Assembly: GCA_019055375.1 (NCBI GenBank)
Contig: JAHQIW010000921.1
Coordinates: 1-64,000 of the forward strand
Origin: Parelaphostrongylus tenuis
Lineage: Eukaryota; Nematoda; Chromadorea; Rhabditida; Metastrongylidae
DNA length: 64,000 nucleotides
Direction of reading: 5' to 3'
In this document: in pieces, positions 9,270 through 19,659 of the stretch
Layout: each line of letters starts with the position of its first letter
Numbering within the stretch: the stretch's first letter is position 1
Program-made: the position numbers and the translations under genes
The notes under the pieces: model-generated
Told to the model about the DNA's origin: nothing
What the model saw: only the letters and a program-made list of their open reading frames with translations
Databases searched by the model: none

Positions 9270-9960
9270 CTACTGTGTAATATTATGCCAATGTTACACA
9301 GTTCTAGCAAGTCTATCCACTAGAAGGTATGTGAAAAAGGAGAACTTGGGAAGGATATTTTTATTTTGAAAGAACATGCAAAGTAAACCTTTGCTTGGAA
9401 ATGGATTACTGGGTGCCATAGCACAAATGCGGTCAAGAGTTGCTCCTAATGAATAGCACACTCATTGTCTATTTTGAGAGAAACTGGCGAACTACTCGTG
9501 ACAATCTAGCCAGACATTTGAAGCTCACCAAGCTACATGCGGATATCAGAAGCTAAAATTTGGGATAATGGGGCTTCTTTTTCTGCCTATGAAGAGCTCC
9601 CGGTATTGTAGTATTAGGTAGCTCAAGTGCGGAGAGACTGCCTACTTGAAGCATATCAAGCTACCTAAATTTGAGAGGATAAGGTGATGATCTGCATCTA
9701 GGAAGCCCATACATTTGCAAACGAGTCTTCCAAAGAGGAGCTGAATACAAGCAAGAAATAAGCGGCGATGTGACCGAGACGAGAGAACGCCTCTCATTTC
9801 ACACCGTCCATGATACCGAAGAAGAGTTGTGCTTCGGAGGATACGATAAGTAGTGTGAGGTTAATGCGTCATTTTTGAATCAAAGAAATAACTAGGTTTT
9901 GTGAAAATGCTCGATAAAATAGAATACAAGGTGAAAGTCTTTATTCATAATGAGAATCGA
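9270..9960. other. Intergenic stretch between convergent genes
   Basis: No credible exon on either strand. One hairpin is visible: TTAGGTAGCT at 9615 pairs with AGCTACCTAA at 9659 around a ~35-nt loop. It lies between the 3' ends of the + gene at 8928 and the - CAP gene, where 3' UTRs would be expected. Confidence 0.4.
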
Positions 9961-9964
9961 AGCA

Positions 9965-11194
9965 CTACATTGTGTAGTTGCATAAACCTTTGAAACAGCT
10001 TGTATTACTGGTATTACATGACGAGCATAGTGTGCCAATGGTGTAGATTGGACTGCCAACTTTTACGTGCCTAAGTCAATTGAAATAAAGATAAGGACCG
10101 AACGTTTATGAGAAGTTAGTGTGATGTAGTGACTTACTGTTCGCCATATCGACAAACATATGAAACGAAGGAGGTGTTGGACACATTACAACTTGTATAA
10201 AAGGCACATCCCAATTTGGTCAAATTTGCAGAGACCAACTGAAATCTTTCAAGCTCATAACATCGGTAGCCTGTAAATGCTCTACAAATTCATGGTTAGA
10301 AAGACCAAGTTAGCGATGTTCAATGATTACCGAGGTTTAAGAACTCCATTGTTGGTAGAAGCTAATCAATCCAAAAAAAATGTTAGAAAAAAATTTGATT
10401 CAGAACTCACTTGAAGAAAAGGGACCATGGTTTTGTTCTCCTCCAAAAGCGTCAAATCGACTGGATCCCTTTCTTCAAGGGTAAAATTATAGTACCACGA
10501 CCAAAATGCCTACAAAATGAGAAAATTCAGTAGTCACGTGAGTACGGTGAGATATATTGAATTCGGTAAGTTACGGGAAGAATACTTCGTAAAGGGTGCC
10601 GTGTATGTCATTATTTATAACTTAAGCGCTTGTTTTATTATATTCCATAGGAAAAAATACCGGAAAGCAGTGTTCTCAAACAGTAATCACACATAGATCT
10701 CCAATTCTCGCTTATAGTTTGAAAAAAAGGAAGAAGGGAGCGTTCATCGACATATGGCGGAGCGTAGCCAGTGTAATTATTGCTTCCTGCATAGCTGAAG
10801 TTTGCAGTGCTATTGTTGGGACATTGCATTGCAATATTGTAAGCAGCTTTCTCTAGATTGCAATCATAAGTCTGCAAAGTCATGATGAAATATGTTCATA
10901 TTCCTATGCAATGAATGTTTTCAACAAGAAAAACGTTTTTCACCAGCAAACTCATGTCAGAAGACGGTAGGAATCCTGAGTAATTGTAGTATCCCTTTTG
11001 GATGGACCACCTAAAGAAGCGCTTTTTAGAAGATTTTGACTTGCGAGTAATCATCAAACCAGACGGCGATGACTGCTAAGCAACTTTATGCAAATCATTT
11101 TCTTTCGGACCTCAAACCATTATGCAACCATAGAGCTTGCTGCCTCGTTGAGAAATCATTGTGCTATTGTCACAGTCTTCCGGTGCCGGAACGT
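9965..11194 (-). pseudogene. CAP/SCP-TAPS (Ancylostoma-secreted-protein type) gene, frameshifted
   Basis: Exons in - strand order: (1) about 11194-11070, acceptor CATTTTAG, reading P-x-x-DCDNSTM, then in another frame LWLHNGLRSERK, the CAP 'HN..RS' motif, so a frameshift splits this exon; (2) about 11015-10944, ending GFLPSSDMSLL|GTGAAA; (3) from 10871, TYDCNLEKAAYNIAMQCP...ENW; (4) 10509-10411, FWSWYYNFTLEER; (5) 10238-10138, NLTKLGCAF...VCRYGE; (6) 10070-9965, VGSPIYTIGTLCSSC...LCNY, then TAG. Exons 4-6 join in frame with strong sites (TTTGTAG, TTTCAG, CTTAG; GTGAGT, GTAAGT). Exon 3 has no strong donor in phase with exon 4. CAP proteins are secreted, Cys-rich and greatly expanded in strongylid parasites, where many are released during infection. 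Two independent frame problems in the 5' half suggest a recent pseudogene; sequencing error at the T7 run near 10720 is an alternative for one of them. No signal-peptide exon was found. Confidence 0.8.
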
Positions 11195-11199
11195 CTAAA

Positions 11200-11990
11200 A
11201 TGGTGGTTGTACAAACAGAAGAAAACACGTAAAAATTCAAAATCATTGAAGTAGCACGATGATACTGCTAAAAGTCGGAGACCTTCGTAGAGATATTGTT
11301 CTTCGTTTGCATGGCTTCCCTAAAATGACTCGATGAATTTTTTAGCACCTTTGAATAACGTTATCAATGTCTCCAGACACTGTTAAACCTACCACAAGTA
11401 AAATTTATAGAGATAGAAGAGCAATCATCGAAGATGAATGATTGTTAGGCAGGAACATCCACTTTTATATGGACTTTACATGGACATTCCCTAGTTGTTT
11501 TGATAGAGCTTGGATGGTTTTTTGAGCAGTGGCATGATCACAAAATCCAATGTCTTTCCCATGGTGATGTTATACTTATTGGGTCAATTGGAAAACACCA
11601 AAAAAAGCACCGAAAAATTCAAAAATCACTGCTTACATATATAACTGATATAACTCCTTACATATGATATAACTCTATGTCAACATGTGGATATCCAACT
11701 AAATATTTCTACGGTTGCTTGCTGGCTTGAAACGACTTATAAAAAAAGTAGTCGTGGTCTATTTTTGAAAATAAAAATTGGTGAACATTTATGTTGAAGT
11801 GGGAGAGAGACTAGCGAGTTTCTCTCATTGAATAGAAAGAAAAAATTTGTAATTAGTTCAGGTGAAACGCCGCGGTATGAGTGAAGCACTGGTTCAACTT
11901 TCGTCTGAAGCCTATTATTTTGCAAATCACCAAACTTTCTTTGATGCACATTTACAACATCACATCACTGCTAAAAGGAACTGAATTAAA
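11200..11990. other. Stretch without an assignable gene
   Basis: AT-rich, with no exon I can support. The signal-peptide exon of the CAP gene would be expected here on the - strand, but none is convincing. Confidence 0.3.
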
Positions 11991-12059
11991 AAGTCATATA
12001 GTCATTCGAGATTCTTTCTGTGTCTATGTGTATTTAAAAGTGGTGTTTTAGCATTCAAT

Positions 12060-12900
12060 TTCAGCGTATTTTGATGTGTAAAGAAGTCGATGTTATGTCA
12101 ACGCATAAAAAAATGGAAGCTGAATTTTGACGGTGATGCAATCGCCCAAAACACGCGATCGGGGATGTTACGGCAACATAGAAAAAGTGGAAATTGGATT
12201 TTTGTGGTTGTGCCACCCGCTCAAAACAAGCTATCAGTGTTCATCAAAACAAGTTTAACAGAAAAATGTAGTACTGTAGCATTTGGAGTTTACGTATTCA
12301 CAATATCATGCTTGAAATTTTACTCCGGAATTCGTCGAAAGTGTGAAGAAGCCTGTGGTCATTTTACAAAGTGCTCTCCGAGAGTATGTAGCGCATAGTT
12401 TGGACGCAAATGGTGATGATGTCCATCTGGTTAATTTCACAATCTGTGTTACTGGAAAGTATCCTCAACAATCATTCAGTTTTCCCTCAATAATATTTAA
12501 GCCTGTCGCTTGATGTTAAGCTTTTGTCTTTTTCACAGTCTACCTAAATTTCTTAGATAGGCTGAAAATTACAACGATCGGCTAGATATTTCTATGTTAC
12601 GAAAAGCAGTTCCTATGCTTAATAAGTGAGTTTTTGCTTCTTGCAAACGTCGTTTTGCGTAGACTTCTATTTTTGACTCACTAAATGATGCATTTCGGTT
12701 TTTTTTTATTACCCGAAATTCTCACAATAAACCTTGAGAAATGAATTCTTACAAAATAGAACGATATAATGAGTGCATCGTTGCTGACCTTCTCGTTGCG
12801 AAAAGTCAACGAATTCTTGGTGATTAATAGCAGCGTGGTCAGCAATAGTTCTCCGAAGCTCTCCTTTTTTCAATTTGAAACATTCGAATAATCAATATTC
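12060..12900. other. Coding-like open segments, strand unclear
   Basis: On + at about 12350-12455, a frame reads KPVVILQSALREYVAH...VNFTICVTG and ends at a possible donor AAA|GTATCC. The same bases on the - strand read TQIVKLTRWTSSPFASK after an acceptor-like CTTTCCAG. At 12751-12880 the - strand is open again (ELRRTIADHAAINHQEFVDF) up to a donor TTTT|GTAAGA, in a phase that fits the first - segment. Both strands therefore look codon-like, but neither has a complete set of splice sites, and the + model has an in-frame TAG at 12557. Probably an eroded gene. I recognise no family. Confidence 0.3.
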
Positions 12901-13474
12901 GAGCCCTTCCCTTTTCGTGAATGAGTACTACCTACATTACATCATAGAAGCTGTTAGAAAGTTTGTAGTCTGTGTTAAGTATTGGACTGGAATTATTGCC
13001 ATCTACAGTCAACATGTACGCGTAACGTATTCCTGACTTTTTTGACTACCGCCGTTCAGTTTACATGCTGTTATAGAACAATCAAGCATCGTTGGCGATG
13101 TGCTTTTCATTTTTCGACTTCAAGTGTTTGTTGCGTTATAGGAGATGATAAGCTTTTGTTTAATTGAAATATTACTGTAATAACCCTTATAACAAAGGCA
13201 TGAGATGTTCATTAAAGTAAAAGAAAAATCAGAAGTCAAGCCGTTCGGAACGAAGAGCTGGTACAAATCGTTTAAAGGCTTTTTTTGCTGTACAAAGAAA
13301 ACCATAGGTTTCCAATAAACGTCTAAACGTTTAAATAATGAGGTGTTTGCATATTGCTAAGAAATCCTTCGCATTACGTTGTAGCAGTGAAAATAAAATT
13401 ATATTACCACTCGGCTTGCTTTGCTTGCTCAGCAAGGATTAGCGGATGGCTTTTCGCTGAGCTATTAGTAATCA

Positions 13475-13741
13475 TTGGGCAGCACAAATATCAGTAGTTT
13501 TCAAGATTATGAAGATGAAATTTGTTTCCAAAAAATGGAGTGGTGTAAGAGAGAAGAAGATTACGTCTTGTTTGGAAAAGTTCTCTCGTCGCCTGAGCTA
13601 CATAACGAGCTTAATGTTATTCAAAGTAAAATTAACAAGTTAGAAGTACTTATTCGTTACAAGAGGATAGAATATCACAAAGAAAATTGTAGCAGTATTT
13701 CAAGTCAAAAGAGCGATGATATGTCAAAAAATTCTCTTTGA
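13475..13741 (+). other. Possible coding exon, Lys/Glu-rich
   Basis: An uninterrupted frame ends at TGA 13739-13741, with its first ATG about 20 codons in. The central part (LHNELNVIQSKINKLEVLIRYKRIEYHKE) could form a short coiled coil. An acceptor-like ATATCAG lies at about 13492. There is no recognisable domain and no clear partner exon. It could be the last exon of the eroded gene suspected at 12.1-12.9 kb or a chance frame. Confidence 0.25.
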
Positions 13742-13744
13742 TTC

Positions 13745-14800
13745 CACAAGAAAAGCAGACCCTTTGAAAAGATGCAGATCATTTCCGTTATGCAGTTCCC
13801 ACTCCAGCGCTCTTGCAAAGATCATTTTTCAGTGGCTTCTGAAGACTGAGTAGTCTTCAAAAGAATTAGCTTAATTCGTAAATATTTGAAAACGTGCTTT
13901 ATTTTTGAAACGGATTGTTTTATTGCACTGTATAATGAGAAATACTATTGTGTCCCTCATTGAAAAAATCTCGCTGTACGAAGTTTTTTCTTCAAACTTT
14001 TAATAACCATTTGATATCCTGAAACCTGTGGATTTCGATATGTTTGGTCTTTAAAAAAACCTTTCGTTGCTCTGTAACAATTTAAATAGGATTGGGCTCG
14101 CAAATTCAGGTCATCTCCGCAGTCCATACTTTACCCCGATCCCTAAGAAAAACGTGCATTTGGATGTTTTTTCGAGCTATTATATTACTTAGGGTGATTT
14201 ATTCTTAAGACAGCTTTCTTATTTCGCTGCAACATTAAAAATGGTTATGCTTCTCATTCAAACACTTCCTCTGAACAGAGCTTATCCTTTGAACTTTTAG
14301 CACTAACTTGATAGATGGATCTCGTCAATTCATTAAAATTTCGTTTTCAGAAAACTTTCTAGCGCGCAATAGCAGTCAACAAAATTTTAGGTTTCGCTTA
14401 GAGCAATGCTGTCACCAAACACCGTGCGCTACCTGTATGTGGATAGGGATTTTGTAGCATGGCCATTGAATCACTGTACTTTTTTCCGGTGTAGCAGATA
14501 ATTTTGATTGCTACAGCGAACCACGAAGTTCCTTTTCAGTATCAATACAATATTGGAATCTTCAAGATTTATATCAAATAATTTCAAAATGTCCAAAGAA
14601 TATAGGACTCCCTTCTGTTATCAAAAATGAGAAGTTTTCACTGGATAAAGACCTTCCATCAAACTCATAGCGAACATTCGAATGCCTAAATCTTTAAAGA
14701 CTGCTGTACCTGTACCTGCTTGATCTTCAAAAGGCCTTTTACGGCGCTGCAACATTTAAAGTAAAGTTTTGTTTTATACTCGCTACCCGCTTTTACTGTT
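13745..14800. other. AT-rich stretch, no gene seen
   Basis: No exon, known repeat block or structured RNA could be supported here. Confidence 0.3.
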
Positions 14801-14825
14801 AATAAGTTGCGCAGTTTTGATTCTT

Positions 14826-15309
14826 CTATATCGACGAGCTTAAAATGAATATGAGCTTTTCCATGCGGAACATGTCAGTGAAAGCTTTGATCGAGCGAGA
14901 ACTACTCGTTGGCTTGTGAGGGCTGTTGAAGGCTACCCACTTAACGTCATAAGTGATGCTGAGTTCAGGAAGCCGGGCTGACGAGCGTATCGATCGAAAT
15001 GACGGTGAGCAATTCAACACGCTTCTATTTTTGGGCTCTGGTAAATTTATGTGAAACTTACTTTGGCCTCTCCCAGACCTTACCCAGTTCATGCAGAATG
15101 TTGACGATGGTCTTCAAGCAATAATCGAACTCTTCGGCTAGCACTCGACATGTCAATAAAGAATTCTCTTCGACTGTCTCAAGGACAGCTCGACGATCGA
15201 CTTTCTGCAAACGGCCCGAGTGCGACTGATCTTTGAGACTGTTCTCTAGAGCTTCGAACTTCGCAAACCACGAACTAGCAGTCCTTTTTTCGGACCGTTT
15301 CACCAACAT
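14826..15309 (-). pseudogene. mariner transposase remnant
   Basis: The - frame 15309-15058 begins within the transposase helix-turn-helix region: RTASSWFAKFEALENSLKDQ, then SGRLQKVDRRAVLE, TCRVLAEEF, and LGKVWERPK. This matches the order of mariner N-terminal domains (RTVQRWF.KFR.G..SLED; RSGRP; LAEEL; LGKV). After frameshifts, 15055-14930 carries KRVELL and a DVKWVAFNSPHK phrase equivalent to the first catalytic Asp motif (DEKW..Y.N..R.). The second and third catalytic residues and both TIRs were not found. Inactive relic. Confidence 0.75.
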
Positions 15310-15949
15310 TTTCCCCTACGCATCATTGGTGCGTGAGTAGCAAGGAAGATTACTTCCAATTTAGCTTCATCTTACAGCAATTATAAGCAAGTTATCTACG
15401 AAAATGCTTGTGAGATTATGCGCTGCTGAGCGGTATCAAAATCGTGTACATTGAGTGCAAAAACCATATTAAAGAGCCAGGACGGTACAAACTTTATACA
15501 GAAACTATTATTACGTTTTTTTTTTTTCAACTGACATCACGGAAAGCATACGAAGGTGTAAAGAGAGTCTTGTAGTATCGGAGTTGTACGTTTTATTTGG
15601 AGTTTCCGTCAAAGCGGAGAAAAATCCTGAATTCAACAAAAATGTTTTTAAGTCATGCATGACGTCTGCCGCTCCACATGTAAATCACTCTTGCATGGTC
15701 TATCATCAGCACACAGTCACCATATTCTAATGACTAGCAATGTGCGGCATATGTTAAACTCACTTCCATTTTCCTCGCTACACTGTGGTGAAATGTTCCT
15801 TTCGAAGAATAAGCACAACGATGGAATCATCGAAACTTACATTATCCAATAGTTAAGTATAATTTAAGAGAAAGCTCTGTCCTGCGAGAAATATTCATGT
15901 GTGCAACACAAAGGATCTCTTTTCAATGCAGCGTCGTAAAAACCTTCAC

Positions 15950-17190
15950 CGAAAAAAATCTACTTCATAGTTTTTTGAGGTCAAGCTATCGAGCGACCAC
16001 TGGCAGTCTACAGAAAAATTTTGTCTAGCGAAACATAAGCGTGAGAAACCAAAACGTGGGCCGCGCCGACATAATAGGATTTTGAATGCCACATCGCTGT
16101 AAAATAACCTTTTTAAAGCAAAAGCACGCACAGCAGTCCCCCTAGATTCATGCTTTCCAATGATTGTTAACTTATCTATGAAAAGTTCTCCAGTGAAAAT
16201 TTGTTTCCACATATCAAGCCGGATAACAGTGAAGTACCCCTTTTCATTGCCCTCACGGTGGTCAAGCAAAGGCTTCAGTCTTAGAGAACTGCTGGATGCG
16301 CTTGATTTCTCAGCAGGAAAAGAGTATTAACATTTTCTACACTTCTATTGCAAATTCTTTCTGCTACCTTGTAAGAGTGATCGGCCTTCCCATCATTTAT
16401 CCGCTGGCCATAGATTTGTTTGTTCTACAATCAACTCTCAAATATCGCTCACGTACAAACTGTAGAAGTCTTCCTTTGCTCCTCATTCCCTCGAGAACAT
16501 TCTTCAGACTAAGAATGCAAAAGCATTGGAGTTATTTTTAGTCATGCATGACGTCTGTTATAGGCACTTATACGGTGCAATACACGTGTTCAGGAACGGA
16601 GAAGGACCGTCAGTGTTGGTCGTTTTCACTCCCATCTTGTGCAATTCAAGCACCACGATACATCGAGTTTTACGATTCCTAACTTGAGCATACTCGAAAA
16701 TAGACGAATAAATAAAACGGAAATAGACCAAAACTGAACAAAGAATTCACTAAATTTGTCAGCATTAATGAAAGATATTATATCAGTCCGAAACCAACAA
16801 AACTCAGAATTAATAGTACTTTTACGCACCTTGTATGTGTTGCTATAAGTGAGGTCTACGAAAATACTCGAATGCAAAGTACAGTCACAAGTAAGGTAAT
16901 AAACGAGTTTGTCATTCATAAACGGAAGCGTAGATGAAAAATCCTTTTCTGAACCTCAAAGTACTGAAACTTCAGCGAACTTTGATGAGCATAGGTATTA
17001 ATTGCGGGCACAATTGAGTTATGAGGGGCCAAATGGAAAGCCTATCTCATTCGCTGGAGAGGAGTTTTTCGTAGAAGTGTAAGTAATCATTCAAAAGCTA
17101 AGACTTTAGACTACAGCCTCATGACGATGGTTTTTCAAAACGCCCCTTTTTATAGCTGTAACGTGTACAGCAATATCATGTTGCATAAAA
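15950..17190. repeat. Foldback repeat family A, old copy with interior
   Basis: 16090-16210 carries CATCGCTGTAAAATAACCTTTTTAAAG, TTTCCAATGATTGTTAAC and CTATGAAAAGTTCTCCAG. 17010-17165 carries these blocks in reverse complement (CTCATTCGCTGGAGAGGA, TAAGTAATCATTC, CAAAACGCCCC, TAGCTGTAACG). They are the same blocks as the well-preserved copy at 18360-19075. A related sub-block (TTTTTTGAGGTCAAGCTATCGAGCGACCACTGGCAGTCTA) at 15970-16015 recurs at 19355, 24640 and 25275. The ~800 bp between the arms holds a 97-codon - strand frame, listed separately. Confidence 0.55.
16626..16919 (-). other. 97-codon open frame between foldback arms
   Basis: Continuous frame from ATG 16919 to TGA 16626, Cys-, Ser- and Phe-rich, with no recognised motif. 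A good donor AAG|GTGCGT and acceptor TTTGTTCAG lie inside it in phase, so a shorter spliced product is equally possible. Its position between inverted repeat arms suggests element DNA. It may well be a chance frame. Confidence 0.2.
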
Positions 17191-17405
17191 CCGCTTATTT
17201 ATTTTTGTTATCTTACTTATATTTCGCTGTACAAGATTCCTTCTTCAGAGTGCTATTACTCAAACTATAGTACAAGCTTTAAAAAACTCAACAATGTGTT
17301 TGCTTTTTGGAAAGTTATCCTGATCTTTTGATCTCCTTTGGCTATTGTATTTGTGCTTTAAACCTTGCCAAACGGAACTCTTTCTTCAGACTAATACTAA
17401 TCAAC

Positions 17406-17790
17406 TGATAGCGTGATCGGATAAGTATAAATATGCTTTGAGCTGTTAGGTCTAAATGTATACAGGCGTCTGTTTCGTCCTCTTTGGACTCATCAGTACC
17501 ACGCTCCCTCGGTTCAGCTGTTCCCCTGAGGTTAATCCTCTATAAAGGAATCGACGTCGAGTTAGCTAGTTGCTTAATTACAATATCAGGTAAGTACGTC
17601 ACCTGATTTGGGGTGATTTATTACTCGATGTTGACTCCTTGATAGAGGATTAACCTCAGTGGATCGGCTGAACCGAGGGAGGGTGGTACCGATGAGTCCC
17701 AAAGGACGAAACAGACGCCTGAATACCACTAGACCTAAGAGCTCAAAACATGTATATCCAATCAGATTATATCATTTTGAACGGGTCTGT
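17406..17790. mobile_element. MITE with ~150-bp terminal inverted repeats
   Basis: Outer ends read GATCGGATA...TGCTTTGAGCTGTTAGGTCT on the left and, reverse-complemented, GATTGGATATACATGTTTTGAGCTCTTAGGTCT on the right. Inside, AGGCGTCTGTTTCGTCC, GGACTCATC, CCCTCGGTTCAG and GAGGTTAATCCTCTAT match between arms at high identity. This makes it the best preserved member of the family also seen at 6112, 7765, 46895 and 51180. The centre is about 60 bp and non-coding. Confidence 0.75.
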
Positions 17791-17878
17791 AAAAAAGCTG
17801 TAGACAAAAGTGGTATGGTAGCGTAATATTTTCTGAATCTAGCGAGGTGCTTATTTGCTATAAATGCGGCTTAGCAAA

Positions 17879-18186
17879 GAGCGCATTCGGCGCAGTGGTT
17901 AGAGGTGATCTGTTGAGCACACGGTGTCTAAAATTCGCTCTCGCGTTCATGGCTCACCGAGCTATCCATCTCTTCGTGGTCGGTAAATTGGTACCAGACT
18001 GGTCTCATGCTCATTTGGGAGGATAAGCAACACTGACTCGCATCAGCGGAATGCCACCGGGAGTCATTGTGAAGGCCAGAAATGCATTCAGTTACCTTAA
18101 ACGAAGTGAAGAATTAAAGACGAATACATAGCGCACTCCTCAGGGATTGATCAACGCCAAGAGCTTTATCCTTTATTCTTTTATAG
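17879..18186 (+). mobile_element. tRNA-derived SINE, ~300 bp
   Basis: The head GCATTCGGCGCAGTGGTTAGAGG contains a pol III A box (GGCGCAGTGG). The body carries the hallmark GAGCTATCCATC, GGTCGGTAAATTGGTACCAGACTGG, GGGAGGATAAGCA and GAAGGCCAGAAATGCATTC. The 3' end is ATTGATCAACGCCAAGAGCTTTATCCTTTAT. Other copies are at 32783-33083 (-), 37738-38005 (-), 39900-40207 (-) and 59650-59925 (+), and a fragment at 34744-34815. Copies diverge by roughly 15-25% by eye, so the family is not very recent. Confidence 0.8.
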
Positions 18187-18359
18187 TTTAGAAAGTAAGA
18201 CAAGATCGATTTTCACATTTTTCGTAACGTTGTTCACAGGCTACTTGATAAGGCGAAGGCCGCGGCAGGAAGCGGGGCATAGGGGGCGAGAGGGAAGATC
18301 GATTTTTTGTTAATGAATTGGGAATTTTGTCTTCGTTTCGGAAGAAACTACAGATAGAA

Positions 18360-19075
18360 CTATTTACTTTGATACCACGAAGATTTCTCTACATATTATT
18401 ATGCTTTTGGGCTCCCAGATAATTCTATGCGTGATAAAAATGAAGGCGAAAGCTAGTGCGAAACATAATTCTTGATCTTTGCTACAGCGTCGTAACGGGG
18501 TGTTTTGAGAAACCGGTGACTTAGGGCTGTAGCCTGAAGTCTAGCTTTCCAATGATTTCTAACACTCCTATGAAAATTTCCTCTCCAGCAAAAAAGATTG
18601 ATTTTCTATTTGCTTCTCATAGCTGAAAAGTACCTAAATCCGTTTTTGTGATTCTGAGACGAGAACGTTATGGAGTGAATATCTGTTTGCATAATGTGCG
18701 GAACATTACCTTGTTGTAAATTATATTGAACGTTTTTACTTGAAGATTCACTTTTTCACTTGATATGTTCACTTGAAGTTTTAATAGAAGTTTCGGAACG
18801 TATATATTAGACGACGACAAACTTATAAACCAATCTCACTCGCTGACAGGAACTTTTCATAGGAGTGTTGTAATCACTCGAAGGATTAAATTGCTGGCTA
18901 TAGCCAAACGTCGACGGGTTTTCAGACACCCTTTTATAATGATTTAAAATCCATATTAGAATTATGTTTCACACTTGTCTTTGCCTTCATTCTTATCACG
19001 CATATAATTCTGTGGAAATACGAAAAGCTTATCAGCTTCGGAAAATGTTTCGTAGTATCAAAGTTTTGAGCTTTT
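18360..19075. mobile_element. Foldback element, family A, ~270-bp inverted arms
   Basis: The left arm 18360-18620 and the reverse complement of 18800-19075 align over their whole length: TTTGATACCACGAA, ATTATATGCGTGATAAGAATGAAGGC, GTGCGAAACATAATTCT, AGCGTCGTAACGGGGTGTTTTGA, AACACTCCTATGAAAA and CAGCGAGTGAGAT. About 180 bp of AT-rich spacer separates them and no frame is open. Diverged single arms occur at 19310-19650 and 24050-24250. Target-site duplications were not resolved. Confidence 0.7.
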
Positions 19076-19309
19076 GTCCGAAATTTTTGTCGATGCGTTG
19101 AAAAGAACAGTTTTTTAAATGTGACCGATAGTCAACTCCGTCCTGCTTTAGATTTAGTCGGTAAACAAGGTCGTCGAGAATGTGAAGCTCGATCGATTTT
19201 CCCTGCTAACCGCCATTTCCAGAGAATAAGCACGACGTTAGAGTCATTGGAATTTACGATATCGAAAGATCACTAATATTCCAAAGAAAGAGCTTTATCC
19301 AGCGAGGTT

Positions 19310-19650
19310 TGAAGCACAAATCTTTTCTCTCTTCTACAGCGCTATCAAAAAAGCAAACACATTTTCAGTTTTTCGAAACTTGTGCTATCGAATGAGTACT
19401 AGCACTCTAAAAGTTTGACTAGGAAATTAAAGCGAGATAAGAAAAAAAAACACGGTAGTTGTGTAAAGATCATTTTGTTTTGAATTTTACAGCGCTATAA
19501 AAGGGTATTTTGAAAAATCGGTGACGTAGGGCACTAGCCAGAGACTCAAGTTTATTCAAATGATTGCTAACATACCTATGATTGATTCCTGTCCAGCAAA
19601 TGAAATCGGTTCATAAATTCGTCGCCGTCTAACACATGAGTACCGCAGTT
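19310..19650. repeat. Diverged family A arm
   Basis: Contains TTTTTCGAAACTTGTGCTATCGAATGAGTACTAGCACTCTAAAAG, then TACAGCGCTATAAAAGGGTATTTTGA, AAATCGGTGACGTAGGGC, CAAATGATTGCTAACATACCTATGA and GTCCAGCAAATG. The order is the same as in the left arm at 18360, so it is a further copy in the same orientation. Confidence 0.55.
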
Positions 19651-19659
19651 TCTATATTT

